Below, piece by piece: positions 49,066 to 58,974 of a stretch of 64,000 nucleotides of DNA (within the stretch, counting starts at the first letter, position 1; each line of letters begins with the position of its first letter). The translations under genes were made by a program, and so were the position numbers. The notes under the pieces are model-generated. The model was not told the origin of the DNA, ran no database searches, and saw only the letters and a list, made by a program, of their open reading frames with translations. The DNA is from Paenibacillus sp. (lineage in GTDB: Bacteria > Bacillota > Bacilli > Paenibacillales > YIM-B00363), in assembly GCF_031177825.1 (NCBI RefSeq), contig NZ_JAPSKE010000008.1:62001-126000 (forward strand), written 5' to 3'.

Positions 49066-49096
49066 GGACCCGCGTTTGGGCTGCGCGGGTCTTTTT
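49066..49096 (+). terminator. Terminator after the stalk-domain gene
   Basis: GACCCGCG / CGCGGGTC stem, loop TTTGGGCTG, then CTTTTTG. Confidence 0.88.
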
Positions 49097-49129
49097 GCGT
49101 TATAATGGGGGGAGGGAGATGAGGTACAG

Positions 49130-50446
49130 ATGGATCTATTTACATATCGAGCGGAATCGGGCGCGGCGCCGGGACGGCAGCCGCTTGCGGAGCGGATGCG
49201 GGCGCGTTCGATCGACGAATATATCGGGCAAGAACATATTGTAGGTCCGGGGAAGTTGCTTCGCCGGGCGGTCGAGGCGGATCAGGTGACGTCGATTATT
49301 TTGTTCGGACCGCCGGGGACGGGCAAGACGACGCTCGCGACGATCATCGCGAACCGGACGGACGGCGAGTTCGTTCGCTTGAACGCGGTCGACGCGTCGG
49401 TGAAGGACGTGCGGGAGACGATCGAGCGGGCGAAGGAGCTCCGATCGTTATACGATCGCAAGACGATCCTGTTCCTGGACGAGGTGCATCGCTTCAAGAC
49501 GTCGCAGCAGGATGCGCTGCTGCCGGCGGTCGAGGCGGGCACGATCGTGTTCATCGGGGCGACGACGGAAAATCCGTTCCACTCGATCAACGGGGCGCTT
49601 CTATCGCGTTCGACGCTGTTCCGGCTCGAGAAGCTGACGCCGGACCATGCGCTCGAGGCGATGCGCCGGGCGCTTCTCGATCGCGAGCGGGGACTCGGCG
49701 CGCTGACGATCCGCGCGGACGACGACGCGCTGCTGCACATCGCGACGGTCGCCGGGGGCGACCTGCGGCGCGCGCTCAACGCGCTCGAGCTGGCGGCGCT
49801 GACGACGCCCGCGGATCGCGACGGCACGATTCATGTGACGCTCGCCGCCGCCGAAGAATCGATCCGCCAGCCGACGGTGGCGGCGGACGAGTCGACGCAG
49901 TACGACGTATTATCCGCGTTCCATAAGAGCGTACGCGGTTCGTCCGACGCGGCGCTGTTTTGGTTTCTCTACGCGGTCGAGAAGCTCGGCATGGACCCGA
50001 TGGTGTTCCTGCGCAGGCTCATCGTCGCCTGCAGCGAGGACATCGGGCTCGCGAATCCGCAGGCGATGACGCAGGCGGTGTCCGCGATGGACGCGTATCA
50101 TAAGATCGGCTGGCCCGAGGCGCGGTATAACATCTCGCAGGCGATTTTGTTCGCGGTGGAAAGTCCGAAGTCCGATTCGATCGGTCTCGCGATGGAGCGG
50201 GTATACAAGGCGTTCGACCGGCTCGGGGCGGCGGAGGTGCCGATGCATTTGCGGGACGGACACTATAAGGGTTCGCAGCAGCTCGGTCATGTCGGGTATA
50301 AGTACCCGCATCATTTCCCGGGACATTATGTCGAACAGCAGTATTTGCCGGGACCGATCCGGAACGAGGTGTTTTTCGAGGCGTCGACGCAAGGGACGGA
50401 AGCGAAGATGCGGGAAAATCAGCAGCGCCGGCGCGGACGAGGATGA
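49130..50446 (+). CDS. rarA: Replication-associated recombination protein RarA (MgsA)
   Basis: 438 residues, AAA+ ATPase acting at stalled forks. RPLAERMRARSIDEYIGQEHI-type start, Walker A FGPPGTGKTTLA (about 61-72), Walker B LFLDEVHRFKTSQQDALLP (about 114-132), sensor IGATTENPFHSING, and C-terminal tetramerisation domain with AVEKLGMDPMVFLRRLIVACSEDIGLANP and KGSQQLGHVGYKYPHHFPGHYVEQQYLP. Corresponds to B. subtilis yrvN next to cymR, though here other genes separate them. Confidence 0.96.
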   Translation: MDLFTYRAESGAAPGRQPLAERMRARSIDEYIGQEHIVGPGKLLRRAVEADQVTSIILFGPPGTGKTTLATIIANRTDGEFVRLNAVDASVKDVRETIERAKELRSLYDRKTILFLDEVHRFKTSQQDALLPAVEAGTIVFIGATTENPFHSINGALLSRSTLFRLEKLTPDHALEAMRRALLDRERGLGALTIRADDDALLHIATVAGGDLRRALNALELAALTTPADRDGTIHVTLAAAEESIRQPTVAADESTQYDVLSAFHKSVRGSSDAALFWFLYAVEKLGMDPMVFLRRLIVACSEDIGLANPQAMTQAVSAMDAYHKIGWPEARYNISQAILFAVESPKSDSIGLAMERVYKAFDRLGAAEVPMHLRDGHYKGSQQLGHVGYKYPHHFPGHYVEQQYLPGPIRNEVFFEASTQGTEAKMRENQQRRRGRG

Positions 50447-50515
50447 AAGCGCCTCCGAAATATGGTAGATTAATAGGGTAATATCCAATTTCATCTTCGC
50501 GGAGGGATCGTACTT

Positions 50516-50887
50516 ATGGCGCTGGCGCTGCAAGCGGAACGAAGGGTCACCAAGACCAAAGGCCAATTGAGACAGCTAAGAGCAGACGGGAAAGTCCCAG
50601 GCATCGTATACGGAAGCGGGGAGGAGAACGTACCGATCGTCGTCGACGAGAGGATGCTTCACCCGATTCTCGCGTATCATGCCGATTCCATCGTACAATT
50701 GGACATTCCCGGGATCGGAACGAAGCAGGTGCGAATCGAGAGCGTGCAACGGGATTGCCTCGTAGGCAAGTGCGAGCATATCGACTTCAGGCTTGTCCGC
50801 GGCGAGGCCGACGCCGGCTCGAAGGAAACGGCGGAGGCGGAGGTCGAAGCCGCTCGTCTCGAGGCGAGCGCGGCGGCGGAGTCGTAA
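50516..50887 (+). CDS. rplY: Short ribosomal protein L25-like protein
   Basis: 123 residues. LQAERRVTKTKGQLRQLRADGKVPGIVYGSGEENVPIVVDE and the following 5S-rRNA-binding beta barrel (to about residue 95) match the L25 N-terminal domain. The CTC-type C-terminal domain is missing and replaced by an Ala/Glu-rich tail (KETAEAEVEAARLEASAAAES). GGAGGG precedes ATG 50516. In B. subtilis the full Ctc is a general-stress protein; whether this short form is bound to ribosomes is unknown. Confidence 0.88.
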   Translation: MALALQAERRVTKTKGQLRQLRADGKVPGIVYGSGEENVPIVVDERMLHPILAYHADSIVQLDIPGIGTKQVRIESVQRDCLVGKCEHIDFRLVRGEADAGSKETAEAEVEAARLEASAAAES

Positions 50888-50910
50888 CGCGCGCATCTCG
50901 TACTATGGAA

Positions 50911-50948
50911 ATGCCGTCGGCTTCCTTTGGGAAACCGACGGCATTTCT
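50911..50948 (+). terminator. Terminator after the L25 gene
   Basis: ATGCCGTCGG / CCGACGGCAT stem, followed by TTCTTCG. Also positioned to stop the minus-strand RCC1 remnant. Confidence 0.85.
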
Positions 50949-50952
50949 TCGT

Positions 50953-51990
50953 TTATTCCGCAGGACGGAGGCGGTCGGCCGAGAAGACGAGCACCGGCTT
51001 TTCCTTATTGCTCGTTCCCCAGTAACCCCAGGACCAGAGGCTCCCGTCCTTCGTTGCGGCGAGCGCATGATCGCCGCCTAATGCGATGGAGACGACGTTT
51101 TCCAACCCCTCGACCTTCTTCGGTTTATCGGTATACAGGGTAGGTAAATATTGACCGATTTTCAATCCGAGCGTCCACACCGTTCCGTCCTTCTTTAGGA
51201 TCAGCGTCTTGCCGCCCCCCGTGACGATGGACGCCGCGTCCTTCAGTTCCGGGATGACGGCAGGTTTCGAAACCGGCAAGTAATCCGATCGTCCGAGATT
51301 GCCGTGATCGTTCCGTCCCCAACCGTAAACGGTACCGTTTTCCTTGATCGCAAAATAAGTTTTGCCGCTGCCCGTCGTGTGCGAAATGGCGGCGATATCG
51401 CGCAAGCCCTCCACTTTGGTCACGGAATCGGACGTATTCGGCCGGGCATAGGAGCCGTTGCCGTTGCTGCCGACGTAGGCTTCCCACTTCCATACGGTGC
51501 CGTCCGCTTTCAAAATATGAACGTTGTCGTCGACCGATAGATCGACCGCTTGGATGTCCTTCAGCTTCATCGGCTTCGTTGGCATCAACTCCGGACCGGC
51601 CGGCACGATATGCCATATCCAGACGGATTCGTCTTCGTCGATCGCGCCGCCCACGCTCGAGATGGAAGAAACGGCGACGATCCGTTCCAGTCCGGCGATC
51701 TTTCGGGGGGGAACGAACGAAAAGTCGCCGTTCTTGGCATCTGCCGCTGTGTATTTGTACCCCCATTCCCACACGGTTCCGTCTTTTTTAATGAGGAGAT
51801 CCGTCGTATATCCGGCATGAGCGGAGGCGACATCCTCCAGCCCGCTTACGAGTTTCGGTTTGAAATCTTCAAGGATCCTGTCTCCGTCGACGTACTTGTC
51901 GAGGCCTCCCCAATACCACACCTTGCCCTGATCGTCATACATGACGTTATGTCTATGTGCCGCGGAAACCGCGAATGACGGTTCCCGTAC
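50953..51990 (-). pseudogene. RCC1-repeat protein, 5'-truncated (minus strand)
   Basis: Seven RCC1-like blades are readable, each with a DGTVWxW-type core (VWYWGG, VWEWGY, VWIWHI, VWKWEA, VYGWGR, VWTLGL, LWSWGY). RCC1 folds are beta-propellers used for protein binding. Homology starts at about 51990 with SFAVSAAHRHNVMYDDQGK; beyond that the open frame continues to 52518 but runs antisense to another RCC1 remnant and to alkA, so that part is not real protein. No signal peptide, start codon or Shine-Dalgarno is visible at the junction. The C-terminus (FSADRLRPAE) looks natural. Confidence 0.65.
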
Positions 51991-51999
51991 CGCCTCCCG

Positions 52000-52324
52000 C
52001 GATGTATCCAAGCCGAAGCTAATTCCGAACTTGACAGACGTCGCGGCGATCGAAACGGCTTCGTATAAAACGCTCATTGTCAAGACAGACGGCACCGTAT
52101 GGAGACTGGGCATGGAAATCGGGGTGAATCCGGAACTGCCTGAGGGCAATGCGTACGAGCCGGAACAAATCGGGGGACTGACCGACGTCGTATCCGTGGC
52201 GCTCGGACAAAACCATGCGATCGCCGCGACCGCGACGGGCGAGATCTGGACGTGGGGGTTCGTCGGCGATTTCGGACTTAACCATAAGTACGAACCGGTG
52301 CTCTTGACGCTGCCGCAAAAGTAA
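52000..52324 (+). pseudogene. RCC1-repeat protein, C-terminal remnant (plus strand)
   Basis: About the last 105 residues of a second RCC1 protein, in the opposite orientation. KPKLIPNLTDVAAIETASYKTLIVKTDGTVWRLGMEIG, then TDVVSVALGQNHAIAATATGEIWTWGFVG, closely parallels the last two blades of the minus-strand copy (TLILKKDGTVWTLGLKIG, then NVVSIALGGDHALAATKDGSLWSWGYWG). The upstream ATG 51941 lies within DNA coding for the other copy, so this piece has no native start. Ends before a strong terminator. Confidence 0.7.
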
Positions 52325-52335
52325 ATCCTTCCTAA

Positions 52336-52387
52336 AAAATCCGGATGCGCCGCGGCCGAAACACAGGCCGCGGCGCCATCCGGATTT

Positions 52388-52388
<1 letters not shown>
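52336..52388. terminator. Bidirectional terminator between the RCC1 remnant and alkA
   Basis: AAATCCGGATGCGCCGCGGCC pairs with GGCCGCGGCGCCATCCGGATTT around GAAACACA; a very stable, slightly imperfect stem of about 20 bp with T-runs on both strands. Confidence 0.93.
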
Positions 52389-54477
<2,089 letters not shown>

Positions 54478-54646
54478 TCACCTGCTTTTTCTAATGAGTT
54501 TCGAATTGAATGTATTGTAACATACGCGCGATGAAAAGAAAGAATAGACGCTTTCGTAAACTTGCTAACTTGTTTGATGAATATAGAAAAGGTTCGACAA
54601 TTTTATGAAAATATAAAGGTTTTCCTTACCAAACCCTCTCCCATGT

Positions 54647-54666
54647 GATAACATATAATCGTTATC
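54647..54666. promoter_or_regulatory. Inverted repeat around a TATAAT upstream of cymR
   Basis: GATAAC-N8-GTTATC with a central TATAAT (54654-54659). It could be the -10 of the cymR promoter overlapped by an operator. It does not match the known B. subtilis CymR site by eye. Confidence 0.35.
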
Positions 54667-54746
54667 GGCATAGTTTGGATTGCGGATTTTCCGTCAATTC
54701 TAATGAACGAAGCGTTTTTTTCGCGCGAATAAATGGGGGGAACCCT

Positions 54747-55172
54747 TTGAAAATATCGACGAAAGGCCGCTACGGTCTTACGATCATGATGGAATTGGCG
54801 GTTCGATACGGCGAGGGGCCGACATCGCTGAAGTCGATCGCCGAGAAGCACGGCTTGTCCGAACATTATTTGGAGCAGCTCGTCGCGCCGCTGCGCAACG
54901 CGGGCCTCGTGAAGAGCGTCCGCGGCGCCTACGGCGGCTACGTCTTGTCCGAGCCGCCGGAAGACGTGACCGCGGGCCGCGTCATTCGGCTGCTCGAAGG
55001 ACCGATCTCGCCCGTGGATTTCACGGAAGAAGACGATCCCGCGAAGCGCGACCTGTGGATTCGCATTCGCGATTCGATCGCTTCGGTGCTCGATTCGACG
55101 ACGCTGGCGGGCCTCATCTCCTACAAGGACGATGAGGGACAAGCCGCTCCGAGCTACATGTTCTATATTTAG
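54747..55172 (+). CDS. cymR: Rrf2-family regulator CymR
   Basis: 141 residues from TTG 54747, with GGGGGG (54735-54740) 6 nt upstream; gives MKISTKGRYGLTIMMELA, the standard Rrf2 start. Winged HTH with SLKSIAEKHGLSEHYLEQLVAPLRNAGLVKSVRGAYGGYVLS. It has no cysteine at all, so it cannot carry the FeS cluster of IscR, which favours CymR, the repressor of cysteine metabolism that works with CysK in Bacillus. Directly upstream of the cysteine desulfurase. Confidence 0.9.
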   Translation: MKISTKGRYGLTIMMELAVRYGEGPTSLKSIAEKHGLSEHYLEQLVAPLRNAGLVKSVRGAYGGYVLSEPPEDVTAGRVIRLLEGPISPVDFTEEDDPAKRDLWIRIRDSIASVLDSTTLAGLISYKDDEGQAAPSYMFYI

Positions 55173-55193
55173 ACGAAGGTGATCCGGACCGAC

Positions 55194-56354
55194 ATGACGA
55201 CGAACCAACAACCGATCTATCTCGATCACGCGGCGACGACGCCGATGCACCCCGAGGTGCTGGAGGCGATGTTGCCTTATTTCATGTCGTCGTTCGGCAA
55301 CCCGTCGAGCGTACACCGTTTCGGCCGCGAGGCCAAGGCGGGCTTGACCGCGGCGCGAGATGCTCTTGCGGCTCGGCTCGGGTGCTCCCCGACCGAGCTC
55401 GTCTTTACGAGCGGCGGCACGGAGAGCGATAATCTGGCGCTCCTCGGCGCCGCCCTCGCGGCCGCTCCGGACCGCCGCCGCGTGGTGACGACGGCAGTGG
55501 AGCATCATGCCGTGCTGCATGCGGCGGCGGAGCTGGAACGTCTCGGATTCGAGGTCGTGTACGCGCCCGTCGACGAGACGGGGCGGGTCGACCTCGACGC
55601 GCTGTCCGCCGCCATCGACGAGAAGACCGCGCTCGTGTCGGTCATGTACGCCAATAACGAGGTCGGCACGCTGCAGCCGATCGAAACGATCGGCGCCCTC
55701 GCGCGAGAGCGAGGGGCCGTGTTTCATGTCGACGCCGTGCAGGCGCTCGGCACGCAGTCTATCGAGCTGTCGCGGCTGCCGGTCGACCTGATGAGCTTCT
55801 CCGCGCATAAAATCAACGGTCCCAAAGGCGTCGGCCTGCTGTATGCGAATCGGCGCGTGAAGCTGCATGCTCGCGCGTTCGGCGGCTCGCAGGAGCGGAG
55901 CCGCCGCGCCGGCACCGAGAACGTCGCCGGCGCCGTCGGCTTCGCCAAGGCGGCCGAGCTGGCGCTGGGCGATTTGCCGCGGCGCCGGGACGAGCTCGCG
56001 GCGCTTCGCGACGCGATGCTGGAGACGTTCGAGCGGCTGCTCCCGGACGGCGGCTTCGTCGTGAACGGACACCCGTCCGAATCCCTTCCGCATGTGCTGA
56101 ACGTCAGCTTCCCGGGGGCGAGCTCCGAATCGCTCCTGATGAACCTCGACCTCGAAGGGGTCGCGGCGGCGAGCGGGTCCGCCTGTTCGTCGGGGTCGCT
56201 CCAGCCGTCCCACGTGCTTCGCGCGATGGGGGTTCCGGACGAGCGGCTCCGCTCCGCGGTTCGGTTCAGTTTCGGCATGGGCAATTGCCTCAATTCTGTA
56301 ACATTTGCCGCGGAAAAAATCGCAACGCTCGCAAAACGACTTACGTATAAGTGA
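55194..56354 (+). CDS. iscS: Cysteine desulfurase (IscS/NifS-like)
   Basis: 386 residues, PLP enzyme releasing sulfur from cysteine, probably for MnmA and FeS clusters. YLDHAATTPMHPEV start, VEHHAVLH, PLP lysine in SFSAHKINGPKGVG (near 202) and catalytic Cys in SGSACSSGSLQPSHVLRAMG (near 326). ATG 55194 is chosen over GTG 55179 because AAGGTG (55176-55181) lies 12 nt before it and 0 nt from the GTG. Corresponds to B. subtilis YrvO beside cymR. Confidence 0.94.
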   Translation: MTTNQQPIYLDHAATTPMHPEVLEAMLPYFMSSFGNPSSVHRFGREAKAGLTAARDALAARLGCSPTELVFTSGGTESDNLALLGAALAAAPDRRRVVTTAVEHHAVLHAAAELERLGFEVVYAPVDETGRVDLDALSAAIDEKTALVSVMYANNEVGTLQPIETIGALARERGAVFHVDAVQALGTQSIELSRLPVDLMSFSAHKINGPKGVGLLYANRRVKLHARAFGGSQERSRRAGTENVAGAVGFAKAAELALGDLPRRRDELAALRDAMLETFERLLPDGGFVVNGHPSESLPHVLNVSFPGASSESLLMNLDLEGVAAASGSACSSGSLQPSHVLRAMGVPDERLRSAVRFSFGMGNCLNSVTFAAEKIATLAKRLTYK

Positions 56355-56473
56355 GCAAGGCCGCGCGCTTCGCTTGCGAATCCTTTTTCCAACGAACGTT
56401 TCGGAACGATTAAATCCATGTCCCGTTGGGAATAAATAGAATCAATACTTTGTTGGCAGAAGGTGGTATCCAT

Positions 56474-56674
56474 ATGATGCGTTGTCCGAATTGCAATTCG
56501 AAAGATATCGGGAAGATCGGCTCCCATCAATTTTATTGTTGGGGTTGCTTCATCGAACTGACCGTGAACGGCGAGAAGATGTCCGTCTACCAAGTGGAAG
56601 AGGACGGCACGCTCAGCTCGCTGGACGATTTGTTTTTCCCGGAAGAAGAGATGCCCGAAGTTCACGCGAACTGA
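56474..56674 (+). CDS. Small zinc-ribbon protein, 66 aa
   Basis: MMRCPNCNSKDIGKIG and QFYCWGCFIELTVNGEKMSVYQVEEDG: two CxxC pairs (Cys4/Cys7 and Cys22/Cys25) make a zinc ribbon, followed by an acidic tail (LDDLFFPEEEMPEVHAN). AGAAGGTGG lies about 8-10 nt before ATG 56474 (ATG 56477 also possible). Not recognised beyond the fold; it may bind nucleic acid or a protein partner. It has its own terminator and follows iscS by 119 bp. Confidence 0.72.
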   Translation: MMRCPNCNSKDIGKIGSHQFYCWGCFIELTVNGEKMSVYQVEEDGTLSSLDDLFFPEEEMPEVHAN

Positions 56675-56714
56675 CGGCGGCGCTCGTCTGCCGTTCCCGC
56701 CTCTCGCGGACAAG

Positions 56715-56745
56715 CCTCCCGGCTTGCCGCGGGAGGTTTTTTTTC
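56715..56745 (+). terminator. Terminator after the zinc-ribbon gene
   Basis: CCTCCCG / CGGGAGG with GCTTGCCG loop, followed by eight T. Confidence 0.92.
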
Positions 56746-56805
56746 GTCTGCCCCTACATATACTTTACCCAAACCAACTTTCGGACAAGTGGGGGGCGTC
56801 TGGCG

Positions 56806-57879
56806 GTGGAGCAATGGGTCAGAAGCAAATGGTTCGCCGCGCTCGTCTTCGCGCTGTTATCGCTTGGCGTCGTCTACATGATTCTTCTGATCGGTCCGGC
56901 GATCGCGGCGGTGTTCGGCTTTCTGAAGACGGTGCTGCTGCCGTTCGTCGTCGCGTTGATCGTATCGTACGTGCTGAACCCGATCGTCGGGGCTTTAAAC
57001 CGCCGCAAGGTGCCGCGGACGATCGCGGTGCTGCTCATCTACGCGGTGTTTATTTTGTCGGTGACCGTCGTGCTCATGAACGTCATTCCGATGTTCGTGA
57101 AGCAGCTGAACGAGCTGAACGAGCATCTGCCGGAGTTCACGATGCGCGCGCAGAGCATGATCGTCGAGATGAACCGGAACGACTTCCTGCCGGAGGGCGT
57201 GCGGATGGGGATCAACAACGCGTTGTACGAGGCGGAGCAGCAGCTGGCGGCGTCGATCGCGGACGTGATCGGCCGCCTCGGGGCGACGGTCGGCGCGTTG
57301 TTCGTCGCGTTCGTGATCCCTTTTTTGGCGTTTTATATGTTGAAGGATTTCCAGCTGATCGAGAAGACGGTGCTTACGTTCGTACCTACGAACCACAAAC
57401 GCCGCACGATCCGCCTCGTCACCGACATCGACAAGGCGCTCGGCAATTACATCCGCGGCCAGCTGATCGTGTGCGTCATCATCGGCGTATTGGCGTACGT
57501 CGGCTATTGGCTGATCGGCGTGCCGTATCCGCTGCTGCTGGCGGCGCTCGTCGCGTTGTTCAACATTATCCCGTACTTGGGCCCGTTCATCGGCGCGGCG
57601 CCGGCGCTGGTCGTAGCGTCGACCGTGTCGCTGAAGATGGTGATGCTCGTCATCGTCGTCAATTTCGCCTGCCAGCTCATCGAGAGCAACATCGTGTCGC
57701 CGCAGGTCGTCGGACGCTCGCTGCATATGCACCCGCTCTTAATTATTTTCGCGCTGCTGGTCGGCGGGGAGCTCGGCGGCGTCGTCGGACTCATCCTCGC
57801 GGTGCCGACGTTCGCGGTCGGGAAGGTCATCTACCACCATGTGCGGTTGTATTACAAAAACCGGAAGCCGGTGACGTAG
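56806..57879 (+). CDS. AI-2E family transporter (YrrI-like)
   Basis: 357 residues from GTG 56806, with GTGGGGGG (56789-56796) 9 nt upstream; the open frame begins far upstream inside the zinc-ribbon gene and cannot be all coding. About eight membrane helices. Family features: VLLPFVVALIVSYVLNPIV near the N-terminus, a periplasmic-like helical segment (about 85-160), YIRGQLIVCVIIGVLAYVGYWLIGVPYPLLLAALVALFNIIPYLGPFIGAAPA, and PQVVGRSLHMHPLLIIFALLVGGELGGVVGLILAVP. The family includes TqsA and sodium/proton antiporters; substrate unknown. B. subtilis yrrI is likewise near alaS. Confidence 0.9.
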   Translation: MEQWVRSKWFAALVFALLSLGVVYMILLIGPAIAAVFGFLKTVLLPFVVALIVSYVLNPIVGALNRRKVPRTIAVLLIYAVFILSVTVVLMNVIPMFVKQLNELNEHLPEFTMRAQSMIVEMNRNDFLPEGVRMGINNALYEAEQQLAASIADVIGRLGATVGALFVAFVIPFLAFYMLKDFQLIEKTVLTFVPTNHKRRTIRLVTDIDKALGNYIRGQLIVCVIIGVLAYVGYWLIGVPYPLLLAALVALFNIIPYLGPFIGAAPALVVASTVSLKMVMLVIVVNFACQLIESNIVSPQVVGRSLHMHPLLIIFALLVGGELGGVVGLILAVPTFAVGKVIYHHVRLYYKNRKPVT

Positions 57880-58035
57880 GGGCCGGGGGCAGCGATGAGG
57901 GCGCGTTGCGCCTAGATATGTGGATAGCCGTATTGCTCGGTTCCTGCTGGTTCGCGCTGTATTCTGCAGCATTCCTGCAACGGTTCTTCCTCCGTTTCCC
58001 GCTGACCATCCGGTCGCGCAGCCCGCGGTCGCAAA
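57880..58035. other. Spacer without a gene after the AI-2E transporter
   Basis: Short open frames on both strands are not supported by ribosome binding sites or recognisable products. It leads into the terminator at 58036. Confidence 0.5.
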
Positions 58036-58069
58036 AACCCCCGAGGCCGCGACGGCTTCGGGGGTCTTT
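58036..58069 (+). terminator. Terminator downstream of the AI-2E transporter
   Basis: ACCCCCGAGGCCG / CGGCTTCGGGGGT, a near-perfect stem with short T-run (TCTTTG). Confidence 0.75.
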
Positions 58070-58102
58070 GCGAGGTTTGCAACGATCGGTTTCGAAATCA
58101 GA

Positions 58103-58121
58103 GATAATGAAAATCATTATC
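58103..58121. promoter_or_regulatory. Near-consensus Fur box
   Basis: GATAATGAAAATCATTATC matches the classical 19-bp Fur consensus at 18 of 19 positions. A possible overlapped promoter is TTATCA (58117-58122), 17 bp, TACTAT (58140-58145). No iron-uptake gene follows; the next gene is the DUF559-like/wHTH gene at 58295, with a terminator in between. Confidence 0.8.
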
Positions 58122-58157
58122 AAAGGGATGATTATAATTTACTATGCGGATTTTTTT

Positions 58158-58187
58158 TTGTCAAGCGCGCTGCATGCGCGTTATAAT
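58158..58187 (+). promoter_or_regulatory. Promoter upstream of the DUF559-wHTH gene
   Basis: TTGTCA (58158-58163), 18-bp spacer, TATAAT (58182-58187). Predicted start near 58194. A terminator-like hairpin follows 25 nt later, so much of the transcript may end early. Confidence 0.65.
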
Positions 58188-58215
58188 GATGGCAATATGA
58201 AATCTCGCGTGAAGC

Positions 58216-58259
58216 ACACGCCGTTCGCCCTTTCGGGCGGGCGGCGTGTTTTGTGTTTC
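58216..58259 (+). terminator. Terminator-like hairpin in the leader of the DUF559-wHTH gene
   Basis: ACACGCCG and CGCCC pair with GGGCG and CGGCGTGT around TTTC, followed by TTTGTGTTT. It lies between the promoter at 58158 and the start codon at 58295. Confidence 0.75.
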
Positions 58260-58294
58260 GCGCCGGGCGGATCGTGACAGAGGGGGAAGGGCGG

Positions 58295-58966
58295 ATGGAC
58301 AAAGGTTTTATCGAGGCGCATCGGCTTTGGTTGGAGCGCCACAAGCAGTCGCGAAACGGGGATCGGCTGAGGCGGCTGGAGGACGGTCATTCCTATTTGG
58401 AAAAGGCGTTGTTGGAGAAGGTATGGTGGCCCGCGTTCGGAACGCTTGACGATCTTCATCCCGAATACGAAGTTCGGGACTACAACGATGGCAGACGGTA
58501 CATCGACCATGCCTACAAACCGCAGGGGATCCGATTGGCGCTGGAGGCCGACGGGTTCAACCCGCATATACGCGACATCGAGCGGTGGGATCATGCCGAC
58601 AACGTGTTAAGGGACTTACATTTGACGGCCGACGGATGGACGGTGCTGCATTTCTCCTCGGACGTGATCAAATACCGTTCAAGGCAAGCGCAGCAGCTGC
58701 TGCGGCAAATCGTATGGGGACAGGAAGGTCGGTGGCAGGCAGAGGACCTTTCGTTGGAGGCGAAGGAGGTGCTGCGCTTCATTAAGCGACAGGGGGGCGT
58801 AGCAGCTCCTAAAGACATCATCGCGCATCTGGGCAAGAGTCCGAATACGGTGCGGAGGGCGATTCATGAGCTGACGACACGCAGCTTGATTCGTCCCGTG
58901 AATCCCCATGCGAAGGTCACGAGAGCATACGAAGTCACACAGCTTGGCCGAGGAACTGGTTTTTAG
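58295..58966 (+). CDS. DUF559/Vsr-like nuclease domain fused to a winged helix
   Basis: 223 residues from ATG 58295 (GGGGGAAGGG upstream). Residues about 20-150 fit a Vsr/DUF559-type PD-(D/E)XK fold: EYEVRDYNDGRRYIDHAYKP, then LALEADGFNPHIRDIERWDH, then DGWTVLHFSSDVI; the acids in YIDHAY and LALEADG correspond to the D...ExD metal site. Residues about 155-218 form a winged helix (LSLEAKEVLRFIKRQGGVAAPKDIIAHLGKSPNTVRRAIHELTTRSLIRPV). It may therefore be a DNA-binding nuclease or regulator. No toxin-antitoxin or restriction partner is adjacent. Biological role unknown. Confidence 0.7.
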   Translation: MDKGFIEAHRLWLERHKQSRNGDRLRRLEDGHSYLEKALLEKVWWPAFGTLDDLHPEYEVRDYNDGRRYIDHAYKPQGIRLALEADGFNPHIRDIERWDHADNVLRDLHLTADGWTVLHFSSDVIKYRSRQAQQLLRQIVWGQEGRWQAEDLSLEAKEVLRFIKRQGGVAAPKDIIAHLGKSPNTVRRAIHELTTRSLIRPVNPHAKVTRAYEVTQLGRGTGF

Positions 58967-58974
58967 TGAGAGAA

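Noticed and set aside
56724..58277. 517-aa plus-strand frame over the AI-2E transporter
   Set aside because: Arg/Asp/Gly-rich out-of-frame shadow; the transporter frame has clear membrane helices and family motifs.
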